From positions 1 to 64,000 of the forward strand of contig CAYPEI010000007.1 in NCBI GenBank assembly GCA_964409775.1: 64,000 nt of DNA, given 5' to 3'. The translations under genes were made by a program, and so were the position numbers. Source of the stretch: JAHBXL01 sp964409775 (GTDB taxonomy: Bacteria > Planctomycetota > Phycisphaerae > Phycisphaerales > UBA1924). Below, one piece after another: positions 26,115 to 34,151 of the stretch. Positions within the stretch are counted from its first letter, which is position 1, and the number at the start of each line of letters is the position of its first letter. Below the pieces are notes generated by a model, which ran no database searches, was not told the origin of the DNA, and was given only the letters and a program-made list of their open reading frames with translations.

Positions 26115-26908
26115 GAATCGTGGGATTGGTGACCGCGGCCGTCGCGCTCACCGCAGCCGGCACCGCGCTGGGTGCCGGGCAGATCAAGATCGGAACCGAT
26201 CCGGCAAGCACGAGCGGCCGCTACAACGGCACCGATCCTTCCGGCGGCGCGTTCGTGATCACGAAGGTGACCGATGGCGATCACGGCCTCTTCGGGGGCA
26301 ACCGGACCGCGGGTGACAACACGACGCTCGCGACCGAGTACAACAAGCGCCTGACGTCGGGCGGGGTCGAGTTGTCGTTCCTGAGTTTCTGCATCGAGCG
26401 GAACGAGTACATCGCCAACGGCGGCACGTACTTCACCGAACTCTCCACCAGCGCACGCTTCGGTGGCGAGGGCGGAGCATCGGGCGGCCAGGATCCGCTG
26501 GGTTCGCCGACCGCGCTGCTCTACAGCCAGTTCCGCCAGATCGGGTATGACGGCGTTGTTCCCAACACGCTGTTCAACGGCCTGATCACCGACGGCGTTT
26601 GGAACTCGGATGACTCCACCGCGCTGCAGATGGCGATTTGGAAGTCCGAGAATGAGAATGTCAGCCTGTCTGGGCTCGCTCTGAGCCTCTACAACTGGGC
26701 TCAAGGCGCCGCCGACGGCTCGCTCTACGACGTCCGAGTGCTGCGCCTGTGGGACACCTACAACGCTCAGACCGGCGAGTACTCGGGTCAGCACCAGGAT
26801 CAACTGACGCTGATCCCGCTTCCCCCGGCCGCGTGGGCGGGCCTGTCGACCCTCGCGGGCGTCGGGTTCGTCGGCTACGTCCGTCGTCGCAAGAACGCCG
26901 CGCAGTAA
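26105..26908 (+). CDS. VPLPA-CTERM protein with thioester-domain-like Cys/Gln signature (copy 3)
   Basis: A 267-aa exported protein sharing leader, ribosome site and first codons with the gene at 24896, but with a divergent body. C96 is in LSFCIERNEY and Q175 in ALQMAIWKSE, the closest of the three to the canonical hydrophobic-Q-x-A-hydrophobic-W of thioester domains. The middle has YSQFRQIGYDG. The C-terminus is IPLPPAAWAGLSTL, a hydrophobic helix and VRRRKNAAQ. It is predicted to be a surface-anchored reactive adhesin; bond formation is untested. Confidence 0.82.
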   Translation: MRLGIVGLVTAAVALTAAGTALGAGQIKIGTDPASTSGRYNGTDPSGGAFVITKVTDGDHGLFGGNRTAGDNTTLATEYNKRLTSGGVELSFLSFCIERNEYIANGGTYFTELSTSARFGGEGGASGGQDPLGSPTALLYSQFRQIGYDGVVPNTLFNGLITDGVWNSDDSTALQMAIWKSENENVSLSGLALSLYNWAQGAADGSLYDVRVLRLWDTYNAQTGEYSGQHQDQLTLIPLPPAAWAGLSTLAGVGFVGYVRRRKNAAQ

Positions 26909-26943
26909 TCTGCACGGTCGGCTTTGCGAGAGAACATCCAAAC

Positions 26944-26976
26944 AAGGGAGGGTCCGGAACCGGGCCCTCCCTTTTT
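26944..26976 (+). terminator. intrinsic terminator of thioester-like copy 3
   Basis: AAGGGAGGGTCCGG pairs with CCGGGCCCTCCCTT (one wobble), followed by TTT. The drawn loop is only two bases, so the inner pairs must open. Confidence 0.82.
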
Positions 26977-27163
26977 CCTGCGCCCGTCGCGGCACCCGGT
27001 GTTGGCGTTCGACCAAACCCGAAGCGGCGAAGGGACGATAATTCTCCTCTGTGGTACGCTGGGCAGAGTTTCCGTACTTCAGCCGATCGCGCGGGCGGTC
27101 TCCGTGAGGAGCCCAAAGTCCGTGCCACTCGTGTGAGCAGCCTTTGAGCATGGGGAGTTCGAG

Positions 27164-27949
27164 ATGAAGGGCATCATCCTCGCCGGCGGTCTGGGATCGC
27201 GGCTGCGTCCGCTCACCCTGGTCACCAACAAGCACCTGCTGCCGGTGTACGACCAGCCGATGATCCACTATCCGATCAAGTGCCTGCAGAACGCGGGCAT
27301 CACGGATGTGCTGATCGTGACCGGCGGCGAGCACGCCGGGGACTTCCTGAAACTGCTGAAGAACGGCAAGCACCTGGGCTTGCGGCATCTGGAGTACGCG
27401 TACCAGGAGGGCGAGGGCGGGATCGCCGATGCGCTCAAACTCGCCGAAGAGTTCGCCGACGGCGGAAAGATCTGCGTGATCTTGGGGGACAACATCATCG
27501 AGGGGAACATCCGGCGGGCCGCGGGCGACTTCTTCACGCAGCCGGCGGGCGCAAAAATCCTGCTCAAGGAAGTTCCGGACCCGCAGCGGTTCGGCGTCGC
27601 CGCGATCTCGGGCGAGGGCTCGCGGGCAAAGATCACCGGGATCATCGAGAAGCCGGAGAACCCGCCGAGCAACTTTGCCGTCACGGGGATCTACTTCTAC
27701 GACAACCGCGTCTTCGAGATCTGCCGGACGCTCAAGCCCAGCAAGCGGGGCGAACTGGAGATCACCGACGTCAACAATGACTACCTCGCGAAGGGGCAAC
27801 TCACGCACGACATCCTCGAGGGCTGGTGGACCGATGCGGGCACGTTCGAGAGCCTGCACCGAGCCAGCCGCTATGTCGCCGAGAGCGGGGCCAACCATCT
27901 CGATCTGAACGCGTCGAAGCCCGCGCTGTTCGCCGCGGCGAACGCCTGA
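27164..27949 (+). CDS. rmlA: glucose-1-phosphate thymidylyltransferase (RmlA family)
   Basis: Makes dTDP-glucose from glucose-1-phosphate and dTTP, the first step of dTDP-rhamnose synthesis. It is 261 aa, somewhat shorter than RmlA of enteric bacteria (about 290). Seen: GIILAGGLGSRLRPLT (nucleotide-binding signature), PVYDQPMIHYPI, GDNIIEG (metal-binding Asp), EKPENPPSNFAVTGIYFYD and TDVNNDYL. RmlC-like, RmlD and RmlB genes follow within 3 kb on the same strand, which supports the assignment. A GAG-rich ribosome site precedes the ATG. Confidence 0.92.
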   Translation: MKGIILAGGLGSRLRPLTLVTNKHLLPVYDQPMIHYPIKCLQNAGITDVLIVTGGEHAGDFLKLLKNGKHLGLRHLEYAYQEGEGGIADALKLAEEFADGGKICVILGDNIIEGNIRRAAGDFFTQPAGAKILLKEVPDPQRFGVAAISGEGSRAKITGIIEKPENPPSNFAVTGIYFYDNRVFEICRTLKPSKRGELEITDVNNDYLAKGQLTHDILEGWWTDAGTFESLHRASRYVAESGANHLDLNASKPALFAAANA

Positions 27950-27961
27950 CGGGAGATCCGC

Positions 27962-28456
27962 ATGCAGCCCGTCTCGCCACGCACCATCCATGAGTCGCTG
28001 CCGAAGGCCCATTCCGCCGCGCTCGAGCAGCACGAACCGCTGTTCGTGCCCGCCTCGGTCTACGCGGACGACCGGGGCTGGTCGCTCATGAACCAGTTGC
28101 AGGGCGTGATGGGCCCCGATGGGCAGGTGAACTTCTCGGTGCAGTATCCGGGCGTGATCAAGGCGTGGCACCGGCACCAGTTGCAGACCGATTTCTGGAT
28201 CGGCCTGACCGGTCACATCAAGGCGGGCGTCTATCGCGAGACCGACGGAAAGTCGTGGCTGCTGGTCATCGGCGAGAAGCGGCCGGGAGTGCTGATCATC
28301 CCGCCGACGCTCTGGCACGGCGCGGCGACGGTGGGCGACGTTCCCGGCGGGCTGCTGTACTACGTCACACACGCCTACAACCCCGCCAGGCCCGACGAGG
28401 AGCGGCGTGCCCACGACAGCGTGCCGGGCTTCCCGTGGCAGGTCCGGCACGGCTGA
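27962..28456 (+). CDS. dTDP-4-dehydrorhamnose 3,5-epimerase family protein
   Basis: A 164-aa cupin of the RmlC family, expected to epimerise dTDP-4-keto-6-deoxyglucose at C3 and/or C5. It has FVPASVYADDRGW, NFSVQYPGVIKAWHRHQ and PPTLWHGAATVG. The canonical GVLRGLHYQ is replaced by GVIKAWHRHQ, a variant seen in a divergent RmlC-like branch, so product stereochemistry is less certain than for textbook RmlC. It lies 12 nt after rmlA and 26 nt before rmlD. Confidence 0.83.
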   Translation: MQPVSPRTIHESLPKAHSAALEQHEPLFVPASVYADDRGWSLMNQLQGVMGPDGQVNFSVQYPGVIKAWHRHQLQTDFWIGLTGHIKAGVYRETDGKSWLLVIGEKRPGVLIIPPTLWHGAATVGDVPGGLLYYVTHAYNPARPDEERRAHDSVPGFPWQVRHG

Positions 28457-28482
28457 TCGCGCCATCGCGGGAGGAGTACACA

Positions 28483-29343
28483 GTGTCGGACGGTCCGTAC
28501 CTGATCATCGGCGCGAGCGGCATGCTGGGTCGCGCGGTGAGCGACACCCTCCGGCACCGCGGCGTCGCACACCGCGCGGCGACAAAGGCTGAAGTCAATC
28601 TGGCCCACGATGATTCGGTCCGTTCGGCCCTCGCCGAGACCCGGCCGCGAGTCGTCATCAACTGCGCCGCATGGACGGATGTGGACGGCGCGGAGGCGAA
28701 CGAACAGGCCTCGACCGAGTTGAACGGGCACGCTGCAGGTCGGCTCGCGGCGGCCTGCCGCGAAGCGGAAGCGATGCTCGTGCACTACAGCACCGACTAT
28801 GTCTTCGACGGCCGGGGAACCTCGCCGTACCCGGTCGATGCACCAATCCGCCCGCTCAACGCCTATGGACGCGGCAAGGCGGTCGGCGAGAGACTCATCG
28901 TCGAGGAGGCCGGCCGCGGCCTGCGGTCGCTCGTGCTGCGCACAAGTTGGCTGTATGCGCCGTGGGGGAAGAACTTCGTCCGCACGATCGCCGGCGCGGC
29001 GAAGCAGCGCCAGACCCTTCGTGTCGTCAACGATCAGCGAGGCCGGCCGACTTCGGCCGAGCACCTGGCGGCGGTCACGCTCCGGCTGATCGATGCCGGC
29101 GCTGCGGGCATCATGCACGCCACCGACGGCGGCGAGGCGACGTGGTTTGACTTCGCGGTGAAGATCGCGGCGTTTGCCAATCCCGCCTGCCGCGTCGAGC
29201 CTTGCACGACGGCGGACTTCCCCCGGCCCGCGAAACGGCCCGCCTACAGCGTGCTGGACCTGAGCAGGACGGTCGAGATGATCGGCCCGATGACGGATTG
29301 GAAGACCAACCTGGACTCCGTGCTCTCGCGACTGGAGCCTTAG
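28483..29343 (+). CDS. rmlD: dTDP-4-dehydrorhamnose reductase (RmlD)
   Basis: The NAD(P)H-dependent last step to dTDP-L-rhamnose. The protein is 286 aa from GTG 28483, chosen because GGGAGG lies 8 nt before it and the Rossmann motif (LIIGASGMLGRAV) follows at once; the frame stays open upstream inside the epimerase gene. Further motifs are INCAAWTDVDGAE, YSTDYVFDGRGTSPY and the catalytic YGRGKAVGE (Y-x3-K). Confidence 0.92.
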   Translation: MSDGPYLIIGASGMLGRAVSDTLRHRGVAHRAATKAEVNLAHDDSVRSALAETRPRVVINCAAWTDVDGAEANEQASTELNGHAAGRLAAACREAEAMLVHYSTDYVFDGRGTSPYPVDAPIRPLNAYGRGKAVGERLIVEEAGRGLRSLVLRTSWLYAPWGKNFVRTIAGAAKQRQTLRVVNDQRGRPTSAEHLAAVTLRLIDAGAAGIMHATDGGEATWFDFAVKIAAFANPACRVEPCTTADFPRPAKRPAYSVLDLSRTVEMIGPMTDWKTNLDSVLSRLEP

Positions 29344-29379
29344 CACCCCATGCCCAGAACACCCTGAGGAACCCGAGTT

Positions 29380-30417
29380 ATGCACCTGCTCCTCACCGGC
29401 GGCGCCGGATTCATCGGATCGAACTTTGTGCGGCTCGTGCTGCGCGATCGGCCCGCCTGGCGGATCACCAATCTCGACGTGCTGAGTTACTCGGGGAATC
29501 TCGAGAATCTCCGCGAGATCGAGAACGATCACCGCTACGAGTTCGTAAAGGGCGACGTGTGCGACGCGACGCTCGTGCAGAAACTGGTCGAACGGTGCGA
29601 TGCGGTCGTGCACATGGCCGCGGAGAGCCACGTGGACCGATCGATCATGGACTCCCGCCCGTTTGTCGTGAGCAACACGCTGGGGACGCAGACGGTCCTC
29701 GATGCGTGCCGGCGTGCGAAGCGAGGCGGCGATGCCTGGCCGGGGCGGCTCGTGTACGTCTCGACCGACGAGGTATACGGCTCCCTGCCGCTGGAGCGGC
29801 CGGACCTGAGGTTCACGGAGACGATGCCGCTGGAGGCCAACAGCCCGTACTCGGCGAGCAAGGCGGCGGGCGACCTGCTGGTGCGGGCGTATTGCCACAC
29901 GTTCAACCTGAACGCGGTGATCACGCGCTGCTCGAACAACTTCGGGCCGTACCAGTTTCCCGAGAAGGTGATCCCGCTGTTCGTGACCAACCTGATCGAG
30001 GGCCAGAAGGTGCCGCTGTATGGAGACGGGCTGAACGTGCGCGACTGGATCCACGTCGAGGATCACTGCGAGGCGGTGCTGGCGGTGCTGGAGCGGGGAC
30101 GCGCGGGCGAGGTGTACAACATCGGCGGGAACAACGAACGCTCAAACCTTGACCTGACGCACTCCATTCTCAAACTCATGGGCAAGGGCGAGGAGATGAT
30201 CCGCTACGTGCAGGACCGCCCCGGGCATGACCGGCGCTACGCCATCGACGGCCGGAAGATCGAGCGTGAACTGGGGTGGAAGCCGTCGCGCTCGGCATGG
30301 CCGAGTGCACTCGCCGAGACGATCGACTGGTATCGGAACAACACCGAATGGTGGAAGCGTGTCAAGAGCGGCGCATACCGCGAGTACTACGACCGGCAGT
30401 ACGGCAAGGCGCAGTGA
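29380..30417 (+). CDS. rmlB: dTDP-glucose 4,6-dehydratase (RmlB)
   Basis: Converts dTDP-glucose to dTDP-4-keto-6-deoxyglucose using bound NAD. It is 345 aa, family-typical. Seen: LTGGAGFIGSNFV, HMAAESHVDRS, VSTDEVYGSLP, the catalytic YSASKAAGD, TRCSNNFGPYQFPEK and WIHVEDHCEA. It is the last gene of the rmlA-C-D-B order, 36 nt after rmlD. No clear terminator was seen before the tRNA downstream. Confidence 0.95.
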   Translation: MHLLLTGGAGFIGSNFVRLVLRDRPAWRITNLDVLSYSGNLENLREIENDHRYEFVKGDVCDATLVQKLVERCDAVVHMAAESHVDRSIMDSRPFVVSNTLGTQTVLDACRRAKRGGDAWPGRLVYVSTDEVYGSLPLERPDLRFTETMPLEANSPYSASKAAGDLLVRAYCHTFNLNAVITRCSNNFGPYQFPEKVIPLFVTNLIEGQKVPLYGDGLNVRDWIHVEDHCEAVLAVLERGRAGEVYNIGGNNERSNLDLTHSILKLMGKGEEMIRYVQDRPGHDRRYAIDGRKIERELGWKPSRSAWPSALAETIDWYRNNTEWWKRVKSGAYREYYDRQYGKAQ

Positions 30418-30535
30418 TCGTGTGCTTGCGGGCACCGACGGGCGACGCTCGACGTGGCGCGATGTCGCTGCGGCCTGAATAGACTTGCGTCCGCCCCGGC
30501 ACGGAAGGCTTGGAGTCCGGCCGCGGCACACCCCC

Positions 30536-30622
30536 GGTGGGGTGGCAGAGTGGTCGAATGCGCCGGTCTTGAAAACCGGTAACGGCGAATGTCGTTCGGG
30601 GGTTCGAATCCCCCCCCCACCG
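30536..30622 (+). tRNA. tRNA-Ser (anticodon TGA)
   Basis: An 87-nt class II tRNA. The acceptor GGTGGGG pairs with CCCCACC and the discriminator is G622. The D-arm is GCAGAGTGGTCGAATGC, the anticodon stem CCGGT/ACCGG encloses CTTGAAA (anticodon TGA), a long variable arm follows, and the T-arm is GGGGG TTCGAAT CCCCC. CCA is not encoded. Confidence 0.95.
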
Positions 30623-30658
30623 CTTCATGGATTAGGATTGCGCGCCCTGACCAAGCGG

Positions 30659-31561
30659 TCAGAACTCCCAGACCAAGAGAACCCCCAGCATGGGTCCATG
30701 GGTGATGACATCCCACGCGAAGTCGCCATCGGAGTAGTCCTGGCTGAGCGCGCGGTAACCCAGGAACGCCTCAGCGCGCGAGGACTTCATGCGCCATCCG
30801 TACCCGATTCCGCCGACGACTTGCCAGGCAACGTCGGCGCCGGCGAAGCCGAATCCCCCGATGTCACCACGGAGGCTGATGCGCCAATGCTCGGAGAGTT
30901 GGAGACTGGTGCGTGCGCCGACAAAGGGCTCGAACCAGGTCTTGGACTGGTCGATCCCGGCGGAGGCGCCCGCGGGGATCATCGTGACGCCATCGGGCAG
31001 GGTGATGTCGGCCGCGGCGGTGAGGGAGGCATCGGTGTGCACATCGGTGATGCGTCCGCCGATGAAGATGTCGGCGCTGACTCGATGGGCTGATTCAGAG
31101 GATCCGAACTCGTGATCGAACACGCGGTACCCGGCGAAGAGTTCGAACCAGGCCGTGCTGATTTCCAGGTCGGTGTCGATCGAGTTTTCGGATGCGAAAC
31201 TCACCGTCTCCTTGATCTCGGCGGTCGTCCACGCACCGTTGAGTTGGAAGACGAAGTTTCGATGCTCGATCTCGAGCGCACCCATGAGTCCGAAGACCTT
31301 GTCGGAATCTTCAAGGATCTCGATGAAGGTCTTGGACGCGTCGACCTGCACGCCCTTGATCGTGACATCTCCCGAGACACTGGTGAGCCAGATGTACGGG
31401 GCAAAGGTGAAGCGGAACCCGTCATCCGCCCGGGGCTCGCGCAGATCCGCTGCGGCTTCTGCTGGCGGAACGGAGTTGCCGGACGAGGCAGGCTGCGCTG
31501 CAGCCGTGCCGGCCGAGGCGATGGATACGAGGAAGCGAAGAACGACACTCGACACATTCAC
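30659..31561 (-). CDS. outer-membrane beta-barrel-like protein
   Basis: A 300-aa exported protein with a signal peptide (VVLRFLVSIASAGTAAAQ). The body alternates polar and hydrophobic residues (FRFTFAPYIWLTSVSGDVTI, STAWFELFAGYRVF, AEAFLGYRALSQDY) and ends in an aromatic residue (LLVWEF), as outer-membrane barrels do. No specific family is recognised. It lies 47 nt downstream of the sulfatase on the same strand, so a role in uptake or attachment of sulfated substrates is possible but unproven. Confidence 0.7.
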   Translation of the reverse strand: MNVSSVVLRFLVSIASAGTAAAQPASSGNSVPPAEAAADLREPRADDGFRFTFAPYIWLTSVSGDVTIKGVQVDASKTFIEILEDSDKVFGLMGALEIEHRNFVFQLNGAWTTAEIKETVSFASENSIDTDLEISTAWFELFAGYRVFDHEFGSSESAHRVSADIFIGGRITDVHTDASLTAAADITLPDGVTMIPAGASAGIDQSKTWFEPFVGARTSLQLSEHWRISLRGDIGGFGFAGADVAWQVVGGIGYGWRMKSSRAEAFLGYRALSQDYSDGDFAWDVITHGPMLGVLLVWEF

Positions 31562-31608
31562 AGCAGTGTTCCTTGCCTGACACGGCTCGGGTGTTGATCC
31601 GGCGCCGA

Positions 31609-33996
31609 TTACTTGGTTTCGATCGTGACCTTCGCGATACGACCGCCGAACCGGTTGTTGCCCTGCGGATACTCGGGTGAGACATTCGTCTCCATATCCA
31701 CGCCCACATCCGCGCCTTCATCCGCTGAGAAGGAGTAGGGCTGAGTCTTGGGGATGTGCGCCTCGGCGACGACCTTGCCGTCCACCTTGAGGGTGGACTT
31801 GCCGCCGGTCCCGGGCTTGGTCCCATCGGGTATGAACTCGTACACGATGGTGTGCTTGCCCGGGGCAAGAGCCTCGGGCGAACCGATGTTGGTGCGCTCG
31901 ATCGCAAACCAGTTGTACTCGTGGTGGACTCGGCCCTGCTTCATGTACAGCGTCCAGCCGCCGAAGTAACCCGCCTGCGCGAGAATGACGCCATTGGTGG
32001 CTGCATCCTTCAGTTCGACCTCTGCGGTGATGATGTGGTGGGCGCCCTTGACGTTGATGAATGCGTTCTCCATCATGCCGACCATGCCGTCGTAAACGGT
32101 CAGGGAGTTGCGCCCGCCCATGAGATCCGGACGCCCGGCGATCTCCGGATCGAATCGCTCGCTGCGCCGGTCGTCGATCGGGAAGACGTGGTTGCGGATG
32201 GCCTCCTTGTTGAAGACCTCCTGCAACTCCTTGAGTTTCGCGGGATTCGCCGCCGCGAGATTGTCGGCCTCGCTGAAGTCCTTGTCGACGTTGTAGAGTT
32301 CCCAGACGTCGTCGGCGAGCGGCGGATTCTTGGTCAGGAGCCAGGGGATCGAGTGTCTCGTGCACGCCACCCAGCCTTCGTGATAGATGCCGCGGTTGCC
32401 GAACATTTCGAAGTACTGCGTGGTCCTCCGCTCGCCGGCCTTCGGTTCATCGGCGGAGTAGAGCATCGAGACGCCGTCCATGGGGCGCTGCTGCACGCCG
32501 TTGACGATCCTGGGCTCGGGGATCTTCGCCGCTTCGAGGACCGTCGGGGCGACGTCGACGACGTGGTGGAACTGTGAACGGATCTGGCCCCTGGACGTGA
32601 TGCCATTGGGCCAGTGAAGGACCATTCCGTTGCGCGTCCCGCCGAAGTGGCTGGCGACCTGCTTGGTCCATTGGAACGGTGTGTTGCCGGCCCACGCCCA
32701 GCCGATCGCGAAGTGCGGGAAAGTCGTCGGTCCGCCCCAGTCGTCGATGTGCGACATCATCTGGTCGGCGGTGCCGATGATGCCGTTGAGTGCCATCATC
32801 TCGTTGTAGTTGCCTTCGGGTCCGCCCTCGGCACTTGCGCCGTTGTCGCCGACGATGTAGAAGAAGATCGTGTTGTCGAGTTCGCCGATCGACTCGAGTT
32901 GCGCGACGAGGCGGCCGACCTCGTGGTCGGTGTGCTCGGCGAAGCCGGCGAAGGTCTCCATCTGACGCTCAAAGAGCCGCTTCTGGTCGGAGGACATGTC
33001 GTCCCAGGCGGGGATCTCGGGCGGGCGCGGCGTGAGTTTCGTGTCCGGTGGGATCACGCCGAGTTTCTTCTGGCGTGCGAAGGTTTCCTCGCGGAGTTTG
33101 TCCCACCCTTGAGCGAACTGCCCCTTGTACTTCGCGATCCACTCCTTCGGAACGTGGTGTGGAGCATGGGTCGCGCCAGGCGCGAAGTAAAGGTAGAACG
33201 GCTTGTCGGGCGTGAGGGACTGCTGGGCGCTGACCCAACTGATCGCCTTGTCCGTCATGTCTGTCGTGAAGTGATACCCCGGAGTCTGGGGCGGCTCGAC
33301 GCGTGTCACCCCGTCATAGATCGCCGGCGCCCACTGATTGGTCTCTCCGCCGATGAACCCGTAGAACTTGTCGAAGCCGGAACCGGTCGGCCAGCGGTCG
33401 AATGGGCCGGAGACGGACACCTCCCAGGGCGGCGTCTCGTGGTACTTGCCGAACGCGGCGGTGCTGTAGCCGTTCTGGCGGAGGATCTCGGCCAGTGGCG
33501 TCACGCTCGCCGGACGGATCCCGGTGTTGCCGGGGAAGCCGGTGGCGAGTTCCATGATCGCCCCGGCGTTGTTGACGTGGTGGTTGCGCCCGGTGAGGAG
33601 CGCCACGCGCGTCGGGCTGCAGAGCGCAGTGGTATGGAAGCGGTTGTACTTCAGCCCGTTCGCGGCCATGCGATCGAGCGTGGGCATGCGGATCGGACCA
33701 CCGAACGCGCTGCTGTGTCCAAAGCCGATGTCGTCGATCAGGACGATGACCACGTTCGGCGCACCACTCGGCGCCGTCACCTGGAACCGCTCCGGGACCT
33801 TGGCATTCCGGGCATCCATCTCGGTGATGGGTTTGACCGCTGGTTCGAGGATCGGAAGCACCGATCGATCGATGGGCGGGGCCATCGACTCCGACCTTGC
33901 GGACGCCGCCGCGCCCGCGCCGGCCGCGGCGAGAATCGCGATGCTCGCGAACAGTGCGGGGGTCAGAACGGAAAGTGGTTGTACGGAAAGTCTCAT
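31609..33996 (-). CDS. type I arylsulfatase
   Basis: A 795-aa exported sulfatase that hydrolyses sulfate esters, probably of algal or other sulfated polysaccharides in the periplasm or outside. A signal peptide (LTPALFASIAILAAAGAGAA) is followed by PNVVIVLIDDIGFGHSS, which supplies the metal-binding Asp pair, and by the catalytic C126 in ALCSPTRVALLTGRNHH. This C-x-P-x-R signature is converted to formylglycine by an FGE, and an intact FGE gene lies just upstream in the same direction. A C-terminal extension of about 200 aa (GTKPGTGGKSTLKVDGKVV...) looks like a beta-sandwich. AAGGA precedes the start. Substrate unknown. Confidence 0.92.
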   Translation of the reverse strand: MRLSVQPLSVLTPALFASIAILAAAGAGAAASARSESMAPPIDRSVLPILEPAVKPITEMDARNAKVPERFQVTAPSGAPNVVIVLIDDIGFGHSSAFGGPIRMPTLDRMAANGLKYNRFHTTALCSPTRVALLTGRNHHVNNAGAIMELATGFPGNTGIRPASVTPLAEILRQNGYSTAAFGKYHETPPWEVSVSGPFDRWPTGSGFDKFYGFIGGETNQWAPAIYDGVTRVEPPQTPGYHFTTDMTDKAISWVSAQQSLTPDKPFYLYFAPGATHAPHHVPKEWIAKYKGQFAQGWDKLREETFARQKKLGVIPPDTKLTPRPPEIPAWDDMSSDQKRLFERQMETFAGFAEHTDHEVGRLVAQLESIGELDNTIFFYIVGDNGASAEGGPEGNYNEMMALNGIIGTADQMMSHIDDWGGPTTFPHFAIGWAWAGNTPFQWTKQVASHFGGTRNGMVLHWPNGITSRGQIRSQFHHVVDVAPTVLEAAKIPEPRIVNGVQQRPMDGVSMLYSADEPKAGERRTTQYFEMFGNRGIYHEGWVACTRHSIPWLLTKNPPLADDVWELYNVDKDFSEADNLAAANPAKLKELQEVFNKEAIRNHVFPIDDRRSERFDPEIAGRPDLMGGRNSLTVYDGMVGMMENAFINVKGAHHIITAEVELKDAATNGVILAQAGYFGGWTLYMKQGRVHHEYNWFAIERTNIGSPEALAPGKHTIVYEFIPDGTKPGTGGKSTLKVDGKVVAEAHIPKTQPYSFSADEGADVGVDMETNVSPEYPQGNNRFGGRIAKVTIETK

Positions 33997-34151
33997 CGAA
34001 TCAGTCCTTCACAGGTATCGTGCGGGCCGTTGTTTCCTGGATGACTACGGCGCGAATGCGGTCGAACGGACCATCGGGTAACTCGTTTCCTGTTGCCTTT
34101 GATGTCCATGACCGTGCATCCGCGCGCGTTCGTCTTGCTGATCGCAGAGTT

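Noticed and set aside
25367..28465. A 1032-codon minus-strand open frame across three genes
   Set aside because: It runs through adhesin, terminator, promoter and rmlA sequences with no recognisable domain; an artefact of high GC.
30536..30622. tRNA-Ser as an integration site of a mobile element
   Set aside because: No integrase, transposase or repeated tRNA 3' end is visible on either side.
30647..30662. CTGACC/GGTCAG hairpin between the tRNA and the barrel gene
   Set aside because: It is short, overlaps the stop codon and has no T-run; too weak to call a terminator.
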